In this document: positions 22,781 to 33,010 of the stretch, piece after piece
How positions within the stretch are numbered: the first letter of the stretch is position 1
How the letters are laid out: each line of letters starts with the position of its first letter
Source: Nemertoderma westbladi
Taxonomy: Eukaryota > Xenacoelomorpha > Nemertodermatida > Nemertodermatidae
Assembly (NCBI GenBank): GCA_032718475.1
Contig: JAUCBJ010008936.1
Span: 62,001 to 126,000 of the forward strand
Length of the DNA: 64,000 bases
Direction of reading: 5' to 3'
Notes under the pieces: model-generated
What the model was told of the DNA's origin: nothing
What the model saw: the letters and a program-made list of their open reading frames with translations, nothing else
Databases searched by the model: none
Translations under genes and position numbers: made by a program

Positions 22781-23125
22781 ATGATAAGAAGGCGTGATAA
22801 GAAGGCAAATCTCCTAACTTTCCTAACAAACGCAATTATTTGGCTGACTCAAATGAAATGTGATAACCCCCGTAAGTGGCAACGTGGCTTCTACAAAAGT
22901 GACAGTTGTGATTCTGTAGTTCCAGGCCCAGGGGCCTTTGTCCACCACTCCCTCACACTAATTCCACCAACACCGAAGGTTCGCAAACCAAGAAACCGTT
23001 GCCGATTGTGTTACTCTGATGGGTGCAAAGAAAAACTGTCACGATATTATTGCCCGCAATGCCCCTCTAAGCCATCTCTATGTCTGTATTGTGCGACTCC
23101 GTGGCACAAGAACATAAAACAATAG
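22781..23125 (+). pseudogene. piggyBac transposase, fragment 3 (C-terminal Cys-rich domain)
   Basis: NLLTFLTNAIIWL follows well from the helix that ended fragment 2. The end is a Cys-rich zinc-binding domain (NRCRLCYSDGCKEKLSRYYC, PQCPSKPSLCLYCATPWH), the usual piggyBac C-terminal domain that binds transposon ends. The frame ends with TAG at 23123-23125. With the LINE removed, fragments 2 and 3 form a continuous piggyBac C-terminus. Confidence 0.65.
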
Positions 23126-23157
23126 GTATCTGTTCACTATAATTCCAATGTAATATC

Positions 23158-23465
23158 AATCAATCAATCATTTAATATATTTTTAACTATATTAGTCATT
23201 TTTTTATTCGATAATTTTGACAGACAGACTGACCGACAGACAGACAGACAGACAGTAAACCGTCAGGGTATATTCAACTAAACATGAGAATTGACTTCAG
23301 AAATGCAATCAGCAACCAGAAAACCCCCACGGCGAACGTTTTAGCTGCGTGGTAGAATTTTTTAATTTTGACAGACAAAGAAACATGGGAATTGATTTCA
23401 GATATGAATCAGCGTCCAGACAAACACCCATGGCGAACTTTAGAATTTTTTAATTTTGACATTAA
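23158..23465. repeat. Simple repeats and a 103-bp diverged tandem pair
   Basis: (ATCA)n lies at 23157-23171 and (GACA)n at about 23219-23254. Two related blocks start at 23283 (ACATGAGAATTGACTTCAG) and 23386 (ACATGGGAATTGATTTCAG), each ending GAATTTTTTAATTTTGACA. Confidence 0.75.
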
Positions 23466-23468
23466 TAT

Positions 23469-23745
23469 ACACCAAACATAATGTACTGTATATAGGTAAT
23501 GTCCAACACAACATATAGGATTACCCATAAAGCTTTGCAGCTTATTTCCATGGGGGTCCTTAATGTTACTTGGTTACAAATACAGTACAATATGAAAAAT
23601 ATGAAAATTGGCAATTGGGCTATAACTTTTACTGTCTTTTTTCATATCAATAACACTATTAGTAATGGTGGGGTCTATAAAACATTAAATGCCCTAAGGA
23701 AGGTTGGGGGGGGGGGGGGGGGTGGTGGGCGCAATTCATCCTCAT
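23469..23745. repeat. Dispersed repeat, copy 1 (partner at 40582)
   Basis: The copy shares ACACCAAACATAATG, ACATATAGGATTACCC, TAAAGCTTTGCAGC, GTACAATATGAAAAATAT, TTTTAGTAATGGTGGGGT-type words and a poly-G stretch followed by GGCGCAATTCATC with 40582-40846, in the same order and orientation. It is a non-autonomous element of unknown class. Confidence 0.8.
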
Positions 23746-25426
23746 TAATTACAATTTTTCTAATTCTTCATAATATTTTTATAAAAATACATCCCTTAAA
23801 ATCAAATCATTACAACTTATGATACATTAATAAATTGTTGATTAACACAGGACCACCATTCCTCTAATCCAAATATATTGTAGTATAATACAGTATAATT
23901 GTAAGGCTTTATACCTATAATATACTGCTCCATACAAATAGCCTAAGAGAGCGGCATTACCGGTAGCAATTTCCGCGGACATAAAAAGATAAAATCAGCG
24001 GACATAATGAGTAAATTCAACGGACAAAAAAAAATATTGTGGATCTAAAGCACTGTATCCTAGTGGACCAGTGAATCCTTTGACAATCAGTGAATAACTA
24101 CTCCCACAGCCCACCTCCCATCTCTCTCTCACAAACTCAGCTGTCCTACCAAACTAATGTGTTCTATACTATCTCCCTATAGAACCTGTTGTATTACATC
24201 TAACCAATATTAGTTAACTTCTCTCTCTACCTTCATGAAGGGCCTATGAATTTCGATGGTTACACCAAATAATTCCACACTGCTACTAATGACTCACCAG
24301 CAGATAGCTTTTCCAGTGCCCTTCAATGATTGGCTAAACTCTTGGCTATCATTTGGTTACATGTTATGCCTGCCTGCCTATAAGCAAAACAACAACAATA
24401 TTCTGTACATTATTACTGTTCTAGGTTTGGGTATTGCGTTATTTTATATATATAGCTAATGGTCTGAATGTAGATCAATCGCACGATCGGACCACTTTTC
24501 TTCATATTTGTTTTTAAGCCTAAGGCAGTAAGGCAGGTACAACTGTAGCATACTGTAACCCGTATTTATGTTAATTAATTGCTTTGATTTTAGGTTTAAG
24601 CATAAGTACTTATGTAATTATATAGTACTTATGTAGTATATAGGCCTGTCTACCTGTAGCTTCTATGCTATATCAGTTCAGTACATAGTAGGCCAATACT
24701 TAGGCTGTTAGGCCACCAGTATTGGTTATGTGGTTTGGAAGCAGTGGAATTGTGCACTGGAAAGCACCCAACCACCCAGACCACCCACCGTGGTCTTGTG
24801 GTACTTTAAATTAATCTAATTAATAATAAAACTAATAAATTAATCATAATAATTAATTTATCTAATCTAAAGCCCCGGTTTCCATGATTTAACATAGCTA
24901 CAGTACTATAGCTATAGTACTATATACTAATACTTATATATAATATAGCTAAATTGCAAGTAATGCTAGCTGTAGTAATACTACAGCTGCAATAGTACTA
25001 CTATGCTAATTAATACTACAATTAATAGTAATACTAACAGTTGGCCGTGTCTCACAGCTACCTCCTACTGTATTTCAGATACTCTCATCCCTGTTTCACA
25101 ACACTACTACCGCTAAATGTGGAATGCCCCAGTACTGGTTCTGCTACTGCAGTACCTACAAAATCTATATATATAATTATATCAATCAAGAGATTAAATA
25201 ATATTTTTATAATCTGAGGCGAATCGGAGCAGCACTTAGGCTGCTTAGCGATAGTCCAGGCATTATTAAAAAAAATGGAAATAAAAACCAATACGAAAAA
25301 AAAGGCAATTAAAAACTGGTATTGAAGAAAAAGATAATAAAAACCAATAAGAAAAACGGCAAGTAAAGTAAAGTAAAAACTGATAGATTGCACAACCACA
25401 TGACCCCCTTGGTTTGGCCGCTGGTT
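23746..25426. other. Non-coding stretch
   Basis: No supported gene. 24890-25040 is rich in CTATAGTACTATA and GTAATACTACAGCTG words that form small inverted repeats. 25085-25430 has A-rich repeats of AATAAAAACCAATA(C/A)GAAAAA type. Confidence 0.4.
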
Positions 25427-25600
25427 CACTCTAAAAAAACTTCTTTGTAAAATTGCAAAGAAAATCTTGTTTGATCTTTTTTACTAGATTTTCTTTGGAA
25501 AAGTTTCAAGGATTTTATCAGATTACCAAGATGAAGTCAATTTGACAATATTTATCTAGGCATCTGGATCTTGTTGAAAATCATCTTGGAAATGTTGGCG
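25427..25600. repeat. Left inverted end and subterminal ATCTTG motifs
   Basis: CACTCTAAAAAAAC opens the element. ATCTTG or its complement appears near 25465, 25529, 25568 and 25585 in an AT-rich context. Confidence 0.55.
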
Positions 25601-26392
25601 GTTTGTTACCTACACAAGCAGACTTTCATACAGTACCGGCACTGTATCACTGCAGCCAGCCATGCAGTCAAGTCAGGCTGTCAGGTGGACACAGGGCAGC
25701 AGGGTAGTGCAGTACAGCAGTTCAGCAGTACAGTGTGAGTGTAGTCTGGCAGTAATGCCATTTCTGACCTTTACTGGTACCGGTACCGGTAATACTTCTC
25801 CGTACCGGTAGCGGTAATATACCAGTATACTGTGACGCCTACTGCTGTACTGGTAATACCATACTGCCATAACAGACATAGGGCAGTAGGGCCTACTTAC
25901 AGACTTAATACTGTTAGACTGTAGGCACTAATACCGGTAGGCCTACTGTAATAGCAGAGCTAATTCCAGAATACCGTACGTACCGGACCGGTCTGCCACT
26001 GCCGGTAGGCTGTCAGGCTGTACCCGTACCGGTTACCGATCTAGCACCTAGCTGCCTAGCCTGCTAGCGGTACGGTACCGGTCAGCCGGTAGTTATGCAG
26101 TTACTGACTTCTGGGAACACTTCTGACTGACTGACTGGACACTACTGACTTCTGACTGGGAAAATTGAACTTCTCCTCGACTGCTATATAGATTAGCTAG
26201 GCCTATGTATATATACCTGTATATACCTATATGGCCTATACAGCTATATAGGCCTAATATGCCAGTAATGCTTAGGCCCTTATATAGGCCTAATACTTTT
26301 ATTCTCATTCGGCATTCATTTGACTTTCATTTGGTATTCTTTTAATAATTCACGCTTTAGCAGCTTCATTAAAATTGTTATAAGACTTTAGG
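25601..26392. other. ACCGGTA/CAGTA-rich leader upstream of the transposase
   Basis: No gene. Overlapping palindromic words ACCGGT, GTACCGGTAC, TAGGCCTA and CAGTACTG dominate. The same texture occurs at 48540-49300 and 52970-53240. It may hold the transposon promoter, but no clear TATA box was chosen. Confidence 0.45.
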
Positions 26393-28957
26393 ATGCTATC
26401 CTGTATCCACTGTTCTTTGAGCTTGAGAACATTGACCTCTTATCGTAATCATTTGAGGGAATTTCATAAAATTCGAGTTCATCAAAGGTTTAAGATCATC
26501 TGCGGCCAGGATGGATGCTCATTAGATTTCTACTTCTTTCAATCGTTAAGTAGACACATAAAATCCAAACATTCCCAGTTGCTTTCAGCAGCTGGAAATA
26601 ACCAAAACACACCTCTTACTCTTCCACACTTTGGCCCACCACTACAACCTGATGCAGATTTGGGAAATGATGACGATACTATCCCTACTGCTGCTGCTAC
26701 AGATGATATTTCAACTCCGATAGTCCAGTTAGAAAAAATGCTTAATAGTAAGATAGAAAAATCAATTTCAATAAATGAGGAATTTAATGTTGATGCTCTA
26801 CTGCTGGTATCAAAACTTAAAGGGAGCCCGGTTATTCCACAATCATCAATTACAGAAATTATAAATAACATTGAAGAATGCTTCTGCTATCCACTTTCAT
26901 TAATCCGTGAAGCATTGGAACATATCTTAATAAAGGCAAATCTTTCAGAATCTGACCTTAATGATTATAACCTTGTCATAAAGGCATTACATTTTTATAG
27001 TCGTCCTTTTATAGGTATTAAAACAGATTATAAGCAGAATAAAGTTTTGGAAAAGTTGAACTGCTACATTCCCCCAAAAACATATACCATAAATCAAACA
27101 ATGGTGGCTGTCCCTGGCCACAATCCAGAAGACATTGTTTATAAAACTAAACTCCTTAATGGAAGTTACATTCCTCTTGAGCCATTACTTCAAAAGTTTT
27201 TATCTATTCCCAATGTATTCAACACAATAATTCAACACCTCAAGGGAGACAGCAATGGCAGAATAACAGATTTTAAAGATGGCCAATTATGGATTCAAAA
27301 CCCAACTCGTATGTTGCATGAGAAAGATCCTTATTCAATTGTCATTCCTGTTTTTTTTTACCAGGATGACTTGGAAGTTACAAATCCTCTTGGTTCAAAG
27401 ACCACTATTCATAAAATTGGAAATGCCTATCTCACTATTAAAGGGTTACCGCCTCGTTTTAATAGCAGGTTATCTAACTTACTACTAGCTATAATGCATT
27501 ACGCAACTGATAGAACACAGTTTGGTAACAAAGCCACATTTTCAATTCTTATTGATATGCTGGGATCATTAGAAACGAAAGGGTTTTTGTTAACTCACGA
27601 AGGTAAATCTTATACAGTGTATGTGGTTTTGTCCATGGTCCATGGTGACAACCTTGCTGTCAATTCAATGCTTGGTTATATTGAAGGTTTTACAGGGAAT
27701 TATTCCTGTCGTGCTTGCCTGTGTCACCGTGGTGACTTTGTTAAAACATTTTATGAACAAAACTCACTTAATCGGCATTGTGATAACTATCAAGAACATG
27801 TAAATAGAGATAATCCATCTGAGACGGGTATTAAAGCAGAGTGTTGCTTTAACTCACTCCCTTCATACCATGTGTACAAAAATCAAACTTTTGATATCAT
27901 GCATGATATACTAGAGGGTGTTTGCCAATATGTTATTCCAAAATGTTTGTTTAAATTGATTTTTGAATTTGAGTTCTTCACAACAAATGATCTAAACAGA
28001 CGAATTAAGGGTTTCAAATTTGATCATACTTCTATTCCTCCTCTATTTCATGAAGATAAATTGAGAAAGCAATTGTCAATTTCTATAACCGCTTCTCAAA
28101 TGCTAAATTTCTGTTTAGCATTTCCACTGTTGGTCGGAGATTTTGTTCCTTCAGGCAACATTTACTGGATTATCTTGCTAAAAATGAGGGAGGTTTTGCT
28201 TTTTTGTTTGTCTCCAAGCTTTGTTAAACAAGATCTCGAACTTTTTTCAACTGAAATAGCAGAATTTTTGGAAATATATGTTGGAACATTTGAACTCCAG
28301 AGGCTTCAGCCGAAATTCCATAATATGATCCACTATCCTGAAGCAGTGAGACAGGCAGGCCCCTTGGTATGGATGTGGTCACTAAGATGTGAAGCTAAAC
28401 ATCGCGATGCAAAAAGAACTGCAGCTGTTGTTTGTTGTTTTAAAAATATTGTGAAAACATTATCCAAGCAACATCAATTATCATTATCATATAAATTGCA
28501 CAGTGGCAGTGGTATTGGTGTTGGTGATGAAGTAGTTATAAAGATACCGGTGGCAACAACCTTTGCAAATCTCGAGAATGGTTTAGCTTTTTCAACACTT
28601 ATAGACAACTATGGAATGGATAGGGATATAATTTCTTCTACTAGTATCGATATTTGTTCTGTTCGGTATACTATTGGACATGTCCTCTGTCATGATATTA
28701 TTAACAATGATTTGAATTTTCCAGAATTCGGTTTTATTTGCCACATATTTGTTTTAGATAATGGAGATTTTGTATTTATTTGCAGCAAATTAACTACAGT
28801 AAATTACTCTGAACACCTACAGGCTTTTGAAGTTGAGAAATCATATCGAAATTCATATTTCATTATTGGTTCCATAGATTCTCTTATTAGTCCATGGCCA
28901 TTACATCTCCACTCTAGCCATTCAAAGTTTTATGTTGCTTTGCGTCATCGATTTTAA
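26393..28957 (+). CDS. tnp2-like (CACTA/EnSpm-type) transposase with two zinc fingers
   Basis: Single uninterrupted frame of 854 aa from ATG at 26393. Residues 4-60 form two C2H2-type fingers (CIHCSLSLRTLTSYRNHLRE, then CGQDGCSLDF...HIKSKH). From about 325 on comes the region shared by animal tnp2-like proteins: FFYQDDLEVTNPLGSKTTIH (329), GDNLAVNSMLGYIEGFTGNY, CRACLC, FDIMHDILEGV (about 500; Asp/His/Asp/Glu placement as in tnp2) and PLVWMWSLRCEAKHRDAKR (about 657). DDE transposases of this type cut and join element ends. No stop or frameshift, so it could be functional. The function is inferred from motif order recalled for the family, not from a search. Confidence 0.75.
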   Translation: MLSCIHCSLSLRTLTSYRNHLREFHKIRVHQRFKIICGQDGCSLDFYFFQSLSRHIKSKHSQLLSAAGNNQNTPLTLPHFGPPLQPDADLGNDDDTIPTAAATDDISTPIVQLEKMLNSKIEKSISINEEFNVDALLLVSKLKGSPVIPQSSITEIINNIEECFCYPLSLIREALEHILIKANLSESDLNDYNLVIKALHFYSRPFIGIKTDYKQNKVLEKLNCYIPPKTYTINQTMVAVPGHNPEDIVYKTKLLNGSYIPLEPLLQKFLSIPNVFNTIIQHLKGDSNGRITDFKDGQLWIQNPTRMLHEKDPYSIVIPVFFYQDDLEVTNPLGSKTTIHKIGNAYLTIKGLPPRFNSRLSNLLLAIMHYATDRTQFGNKATFSILIDMLGSLETKGFLLTHEGKSYTVYVVLSMVHGDNLAVNSMLGYIEGFTGNYSCRACLCHRGDFVKTFYEQNSLNRHCDNYQEHVNRDNPSETGIKAECCFNSLPSYHVYKNQTFDIMHDILEGVCQYVIPKCLFKLIFEFEFFTTNDLNRRIKGFKFDHTSIPPLFHEDKLRKQLSISITASQMLNFCLAFPLLVGDFVPSGNIYWIILLKMREVLLFCLSPSFVKQDLELFSTEIAEFLEIYVGTFELQRLQPKFHNMIHYPEAVRQAGPLVWMWSLRCEAKHRDAKRTAAVVCCFKNIVKTLSKQHQLSLSYKLHSGSGIGVGDEVVIKIPVATTFANLENGLAFSTLIDNYGMDRDIISSTSIDICSVRYTIGHVLCHDIINNDLNFPEFGFICHIFVLDNGDFVFICSKLTTVNYSEHLQAFEVEKSYRNSYFIIGSIDSLISPWPLHLHSSHSKFYVALRHRF

Positions 28958-28986
28958 GGGCCTATCAGTACCGGTACCATTATATG

Positions 28987-29020
28987 TACCGGTATATATA
29001 TATATATATATATACCGGTA
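28987..29020. repeat. 34-bp perfect palindrome
   Basis: TACCGGTATATA continues as alternating TA and closes as TATATACCGGTA, giving a fully self-complementary 34-bp sequence in the spacer between the two transposon genes. Confidence 0.9.
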
Positions 29021-29186
29021 TATATTTAATATACAGATATAGGCTGCATCTTACAGTCTTACTTTTATACAACCTTATGACTGGCAATAATTATTACAAC
29101 CACACAATATATAATAATACATACAGCATATTAGGCTTTTTATACTCGTATGGTGTTTGTATTTCTGTAATTCTATTAATTTAATT

Positions 29187-31198
29187 ATGAAGGATATTCA
29201 TAGTATTATGAGAACTCACTGTAAGGATTGTGAGGAAGGTGAATGTCCGGAATACTTTTTGCCTGATGATACGGGTAAGTCGCAAGCTTGTACTTATTGT
29301 GGATGTCCACCAGTCAAACATGCCAAAGGAGATGGAGAGTCGGCTTCTGGGATTGCCCCTGATGTAGGCCTAAGTGCTGGAAATTCAAATATGGAGCAAT
29401 CTGATATTTCTCCTACTGTGTCGTCCTATACCGGTATTTGTTCACCAATACCTGAACCACCAGTGCCAATTTATTCAAGTACTCCTAAGGTGCGAATCTG
29501 CCAAGATGGTCTTGTTGATATACTGCGGATGTCCGCCGAGGGCCGTGATTTGTTAAAACGATGTGGCAATGGGGTGCCGCTTGGGGAGGCTCATAGAAGC
29601 ACGTTGGTTTCGCTTATAGTCTCTTCGTGTTATGATGCTGGGTTGAATCACGAACAACTACAAGAGTGGGCCGTTAATATTACAAAGGTATTTCCTAGCG
29701 AACGTGCAAACACCTATTTCTATAAAAAGACGGTGACAAAGTCGGTGAAAGTTAAAGATTCCGCAACCAGTAAAGACTATAAAACACAAGTTGCTTGCGG
29801 TAAACTGTATAATAGGTAAGTTGAATATTTAGTTAATTGTATAGGCCTACAACATAACATATATATTTAGACATTTCGTATTTGCAGTCATTATACAACA
29901 GTAGGGGCTACGGGGTAGTATTGTACTATCTTTGGAATTGCAGACATTGTCAATGTAATCTTTCAAAAACACAATCAAGCAAAGCAAACAGTCGGTCGAA
30001 GCCGGAGGCGACCCGAAGGCTCCTCTTTCGTAGCTGCTACCCGAAGGTAGGGGTGGGTGCTACTCCTATCCCCAGTTTTGCTCCCAATAATTCTACTGTT
30101 CCTCATTTTATCGACCCCAGAGGAAGAAAGTACAACACAAAGGAAATGTAGGTCCTCAAACGAATTGGAGACTGGCGATTAATACCGGTACATGTTAATA
30201 TTATATGAATTATAGGGATTAGGATTATATTATAGGATTTTTGGATTATATGAATGAAAATGCGATACTGTATTTAAGTTCGGTTGATTTTAATAACAGT
30301 ATATTTGTATTAACTTTTCAGGTTCGTAACTGTAAGGAAAAAACTTAAAACATCAAAGGAAAGTCAATCGGTTGGCATAGCTGCTATGGCTGTTGAACAA
30401 CCACTAAGTGGTTTTAATGTGGACGACATTAAAGCGGAAGTAGAAGAGGAGTTGAACTATCTGACACTTAATGGTTTTGAAAGAAGTAAATTCATAGCAA
30501 CAACATTGTACCGCTTAGTCGGGTTTTATCATGGGGCAATTATTCTCGCTGATCTGCCATACATGCTAGACAATAGCATAGTATATGAATGCATTTGTCA
30601 CGATTTCGTCCATTTGTGGAAGGTGGTAAAAAATGTAACAGACTTGAATGAAAACGCCTTATTCACCCCGAGTTTCATTGATGTTTGCCGCCAACTGATT
30701 GTGATGGAGAAAATAGGGAGCATTGACCCTGGTGATCTGAACGAGACTGCTACTGCAAAGATAGGTTTGTTCTTGCTGACAGAGAAGCTCTGTAATAAGA
30801 TGTCTGTACAGATATCCCGATCTAATCGAAAGTTTTGGCGCCCATCCATTTCTGATGCGAAGAGTTCGTTCATAATGGAGGCTGTGGATCATGCAGCCAT
30901 GGATAAACAGATACTGACTTTGTCATCTGAATATGCCCGTATGGGTTTGCAAGTAAACCCATTTGTAGTTCTACTTAAAGATTCCTCGCAGAGCGTCGTT
31001 ATCTATAATGATCTTCGGTTTCAGCGGCCAACCCTTCTGCAAGGTGTTGACCTAGCTTTTAAGTTGTCGAACGTGTGTTACTTACGGTATCCGGCTGCAT
31101 CGCTTCCTGTGTGGCTCTTTTTGGAGCACATTTTTGGGGTCCCACCGTCCGAAATATCTTCTAAAGTCTCAAGTCTTCTCTCCGACTTAAAGTTGTAA
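29187..31198 (+). CDS. Second CACTA-element gene, three exons, Cys-rich start and SAMD3-like body
   Basis: Exons 29187-29815, 29944-30147 and 30322-31198, joined at AATAG/GTAAGT, TTGCAG, AAAT/GTAGGT and TTTTCAG, give an open frame of 1710 bp (569 aa). Exon 2 is exactly 204 bp, so skipping it keeps the frame (501 aa). The start is Cys-rich (CKDCEEGEC, ACTYCGCPPVKH). Then comes HRSTLVSLIVSSC...ITKVFPSERANTYF and ACGKLYNR, a pattern I recall from SAMD3-like proteins that accompany tnp2-like transposases in animals. The last exon (FVTVRKKLKTS, then MAVEQPLSGFNVDD and so on) is mostly helical with no catalytic motif I recognise. A role as DNA-binding or accessory partner of the transposase is inferred from position only. 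Confidence 0.6.
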
Positions 31199-32412
31199 TT
31201 GTTTGTGAAACATTTCAGGTATATTGTGCTTATTGAAGGAATATTTTGTTGTTATGTTTGTAATTTGTTATGGTTGTTATGTTGTAATTTGTTATGCTAG
31301 CAGATATACTTTATCTTTTTTTTAATCGAAAAATAATTTTATTCAAAAATTTAAATATTTCTTTCCGACTTTCCGATGAGGCGTTGTTTTAATACAATGT
31401 ACCGTACCATACCGGTATAACGTGCAGTGTTTGATATGCTGATTGCAAGGCCTACTTAGGGTGCGCCATAGAATTTGACCCCAAGAGTGGATTTTAAGTA
31501 AAGTTCTAGCAGTAAACATTACTAATATATCGAACCTATTGACGTCTTGATAATAATTTCTAGGCCCTCAATTATCAGGAAGTACCAGTTGGCTGCGCGC
31601 CCTGTCTTCTATAGTAGGCCTTGGATGATTGCTACCGGTACAACAGCACAGGATATAGGAAAGTGAAACTAAAATATGACAATATGACAATGACAGTACT
31701 AATGTAATAATGTGATAGTTAATTAATGTAATAGTGTGAGCTTACAAAAAAGTGTGAGCGGACATAAAAGTTAAACTTTTATTGACGCTGTTGATACTGA
31801 CAGAGGAAATAAATGTTTAAAATTTGGAATAAAATTACATATAACGCTGCTAAAAGCACGTTATAGGAAAACAGTACTCGTCTACTTTAATTGCCTCGCT
31901 GCGCTCGGCGAGTAAACCGACTCGTACTGTTTAACTATAATAAAGTGCTATATCTTTAACTGTGATATAACTGTAATAAATAGTTATTTTTAAATGTTTC
32001 GAAGGTTTTTAATAATTAGTAGGTTTTATATTAATTAGTTTGTTTGTTTTATTTCTCAGTAGTAACTTTTTTGGCAGTATAATTTTGTAATTTAACCACC
32101 TATGAATGAATAAATAAAGTGTCAGTGTTATTAGTTTTATATCTTGTAAAGTACATCTGATACATCTTGGTAAATAAACGTTGAATCTGGTCAGTTTTTT
32201 TGCAATTACCTTTGAGCAATTTCGCTTGGTATCTGGTTAACTTGCTTAAATATCTTGCTTTGATCGCCAGATATTTTTGGCAATTACACCAGATATTTTA
32301 GTAATATAATTTGACAAGATAATCATGCCAATTTGCCAACGTATATTGTGCCTATTTTTTGGCATGATTATCTTGGCAGTTTCCATATTTTTTTTTGCAG
32401 ATTGCCAAATTA
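31199..32412. other. Right non-coding part of the CACTA-like element
   Basis: No gene. 31852-31950 is an imperfect hairpin: AGCACGTTATAG...CTATAATAAAGTGCT outside, AACAGTACTCG...CGTACTGTT and CTCGC...GCGAG inside. 32307-32379 has a 19-of-20 inverted repeat (ACAAGATAATCATGCCAA / TTGGCATGATTATCTTG). ATCTTG words at 32142, 32163, 32252, 32309 and 32368 mark the subterminal region. Confidence 0.5.
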
Positions 32413-32424
32413 TTTTTTAGAGTG
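32413..32424. repeat. Right inverted end of the CACTA-like element
   Basis: TTTTTTAGAGTG, the reverse complement of the left end at 25427-25438. It is followed by TT, matching the TT before the left end. Confidence 0.55.
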
Positions 32425-32798
32425 TTCCTATTGATACTTTGACCTTTCTATCTAAATCATGTACCGGTACTTCAAACATTAATTTAAGTCTTTTTGGGTT
32501 GTGAACTCATAACTCAGTTCTACCCAGTAGTTACTGGTATGAAACAACTCGTATCTTGTAGTTCAATTTTAATAGCGCTCATAGTACTTTCACACCTCAC
32601 ATACTGTACTGATGTTACTCTTATTCCACTGTGCCACTTTTTTAATGTCATTCTTACACATAGGCCTTCATTCACTTAATTACTTAAATTTACTATGCAA
32701 ATATTCAATTATAATTAAATTAAAATCGTATTCATACCTTAAAATAATTGTGCAATCATTTTCACATATATACATATAATAAATGCAATACAATTATA

Positions 32799-33010
32799 CG
32801 AATTCAGTTCATATAGGTATCAAGTATAATTGCTTTACTTTCAGTTACTTTTACACATTTCATAAAGGTATTAAGTATAATTGCAGTAATTCAAGGTACT
32901 TTTTTACTCAGTTCATAAAGGTGTCAAATATAATAAATTGCTCTACCCCAGTTAATTTTATTCAGTTCATAAAGGTTTAGAAGTATAATTGCATAATTTC
33001 AATTTACTTT
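32799..33010. repeat. Tandem array of about four 50-60-bp units
   Basis: Each unit has CAGTTCATA(A/T)AGGT, then AAGTATAATTGC, then (A/T)TTCA...TACTTTT. Small ORFs here are by-products. Confidence 0.75.

Larger units (their letters stand above)
25427..32424 (+). mobile_element. Apparently complete CACTA/EnSpm-like DNA transposon, 7.0 kb
   Basis: CACTCTAAAAAA at 25427-25438 and its reverse complement TTTTTTAGAGTG at 32413-32424 form inverted ends beginning CACT, as in CACTA elements. Both lie next to TT, so a 2-bp target duplication is possible. Inside each end the word ATCTTG/CAAGAT recurs: about four times within 25460-25590 and five times within 32140-32375, a subterminal-repeat arrangement typical of CACTA elements. 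The element contains a tnp2-like transposase (26393-28957) and a second spliced gene (29187-31198), both plus strand. Ends and family are my inference; the genes are seen directly. Confidence 0.6.
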
